Assembly: GCA_016200825.1 (NCBI GenBank)
Contig: JACQEA010000357.1
Coordinates: 1 to 5,422, forward strand
Direction of reading: 5' to 3'
DNA: 5,422 nucleotides
Source of the DNA: Chloroflexota bacterium
GTDB taxonomy: Bacteria; Chloroflexota; Anaerolineae; UBA4142
Shown piece by piece: positions 5,417 to 5,422 of this stretch. A model generated the notes under the pieces. The model did not search any database. It was not told the origin of the DNA and was given only the letters and a program-made list of their open reading frames with translations. Within the stretch, counting starts at the first letter, position 1, and every line of letters begins with the position of its first letter. Position numbers and translations under genes: made by a program.

Positions 5417-5422
5417 TAGGTT

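Noticed and set aside
1..5422. DGR template repeat or reverse transcriptase in the window
   Set aside because: No second copy of the 2851-2952 scaffold was found on either strand and no reverse-transcriptase motif appears in any frame; a complete DGR is not present here.

Overview
The window reads as bacterial chromosome of moderately high GC, with all supported genes on the + strand. No taxonomic marker gene is present. The gene families, the dispersed palindromes of the 'tcattgcgagc...gcgaagcaatc' and 'taggggcgaggcatttgcc' types, and the degenerate heptamer arrays together suggest an uncultured Chloroflexota (Anaerolineae-like) genome. That is an inference from general resemblance.

Layout. 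(1) Positions 2-577 hold the C-terminal third of an aldehyde dehydrogenase close to 1-pyrroline-5-carboxylate dehydrogenases; its start and catalytic cysteine lie outside the window. (2) The gap 583-694 is almost filled by a palindromic MITE-like repeat. (3) From 713 runs a large protein with an N-terminal KAP-family P-loop NTPase and a C-terminal formylglycine-generating-enzyme (FGE/SUMF1, C-type-lectin fold) domain. A deletion of roughly 60-70 bp near 2650 removes the centre of the FGE domain and shifts the frame. The true C-terminus continues in another frame to 2976, while the original frame reads on as nonsense to 3091. (4) The non-coding stretch 2977-3272 holds a run of TTCTGnn heptamers, a 105-bp element with perfect 21-bp inverted ends, a strong sigma-70-type promoter, and a palindrome of GAC/GTC heptamers that would form a hairpin in the 5' leader. 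(5) From that promoter come two translationally coupled genes: a circularly permuted ATP-grasp protein (3273-4775) and a membrane-anchored WG-repeat protein (4772-5416), overlapping by ATGA.

The most interesting signal is the last ~34 codons of the KAP-FGE gene (2851-2952). They have the layout of a diversity-generating retroelement (DGR) variable region: the RGGSW...R.A.R....P..R....GFR frame of an FGE-type lectin fold, where 15 of 16 presumed variable codons end in C or T, as expected if they derive from AAC/AAT template codons by adenine-specific mutagenesis. This suggests a KAP NTPase coupled to a hypervariable ligand-binding domain, a plausible recognition or defence receptor. No template repeat or reverse transcriptase is visible here, so the DGR assignment is an inference. 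In this copy the variable domain is out of frame, through real decay or an assembly error.
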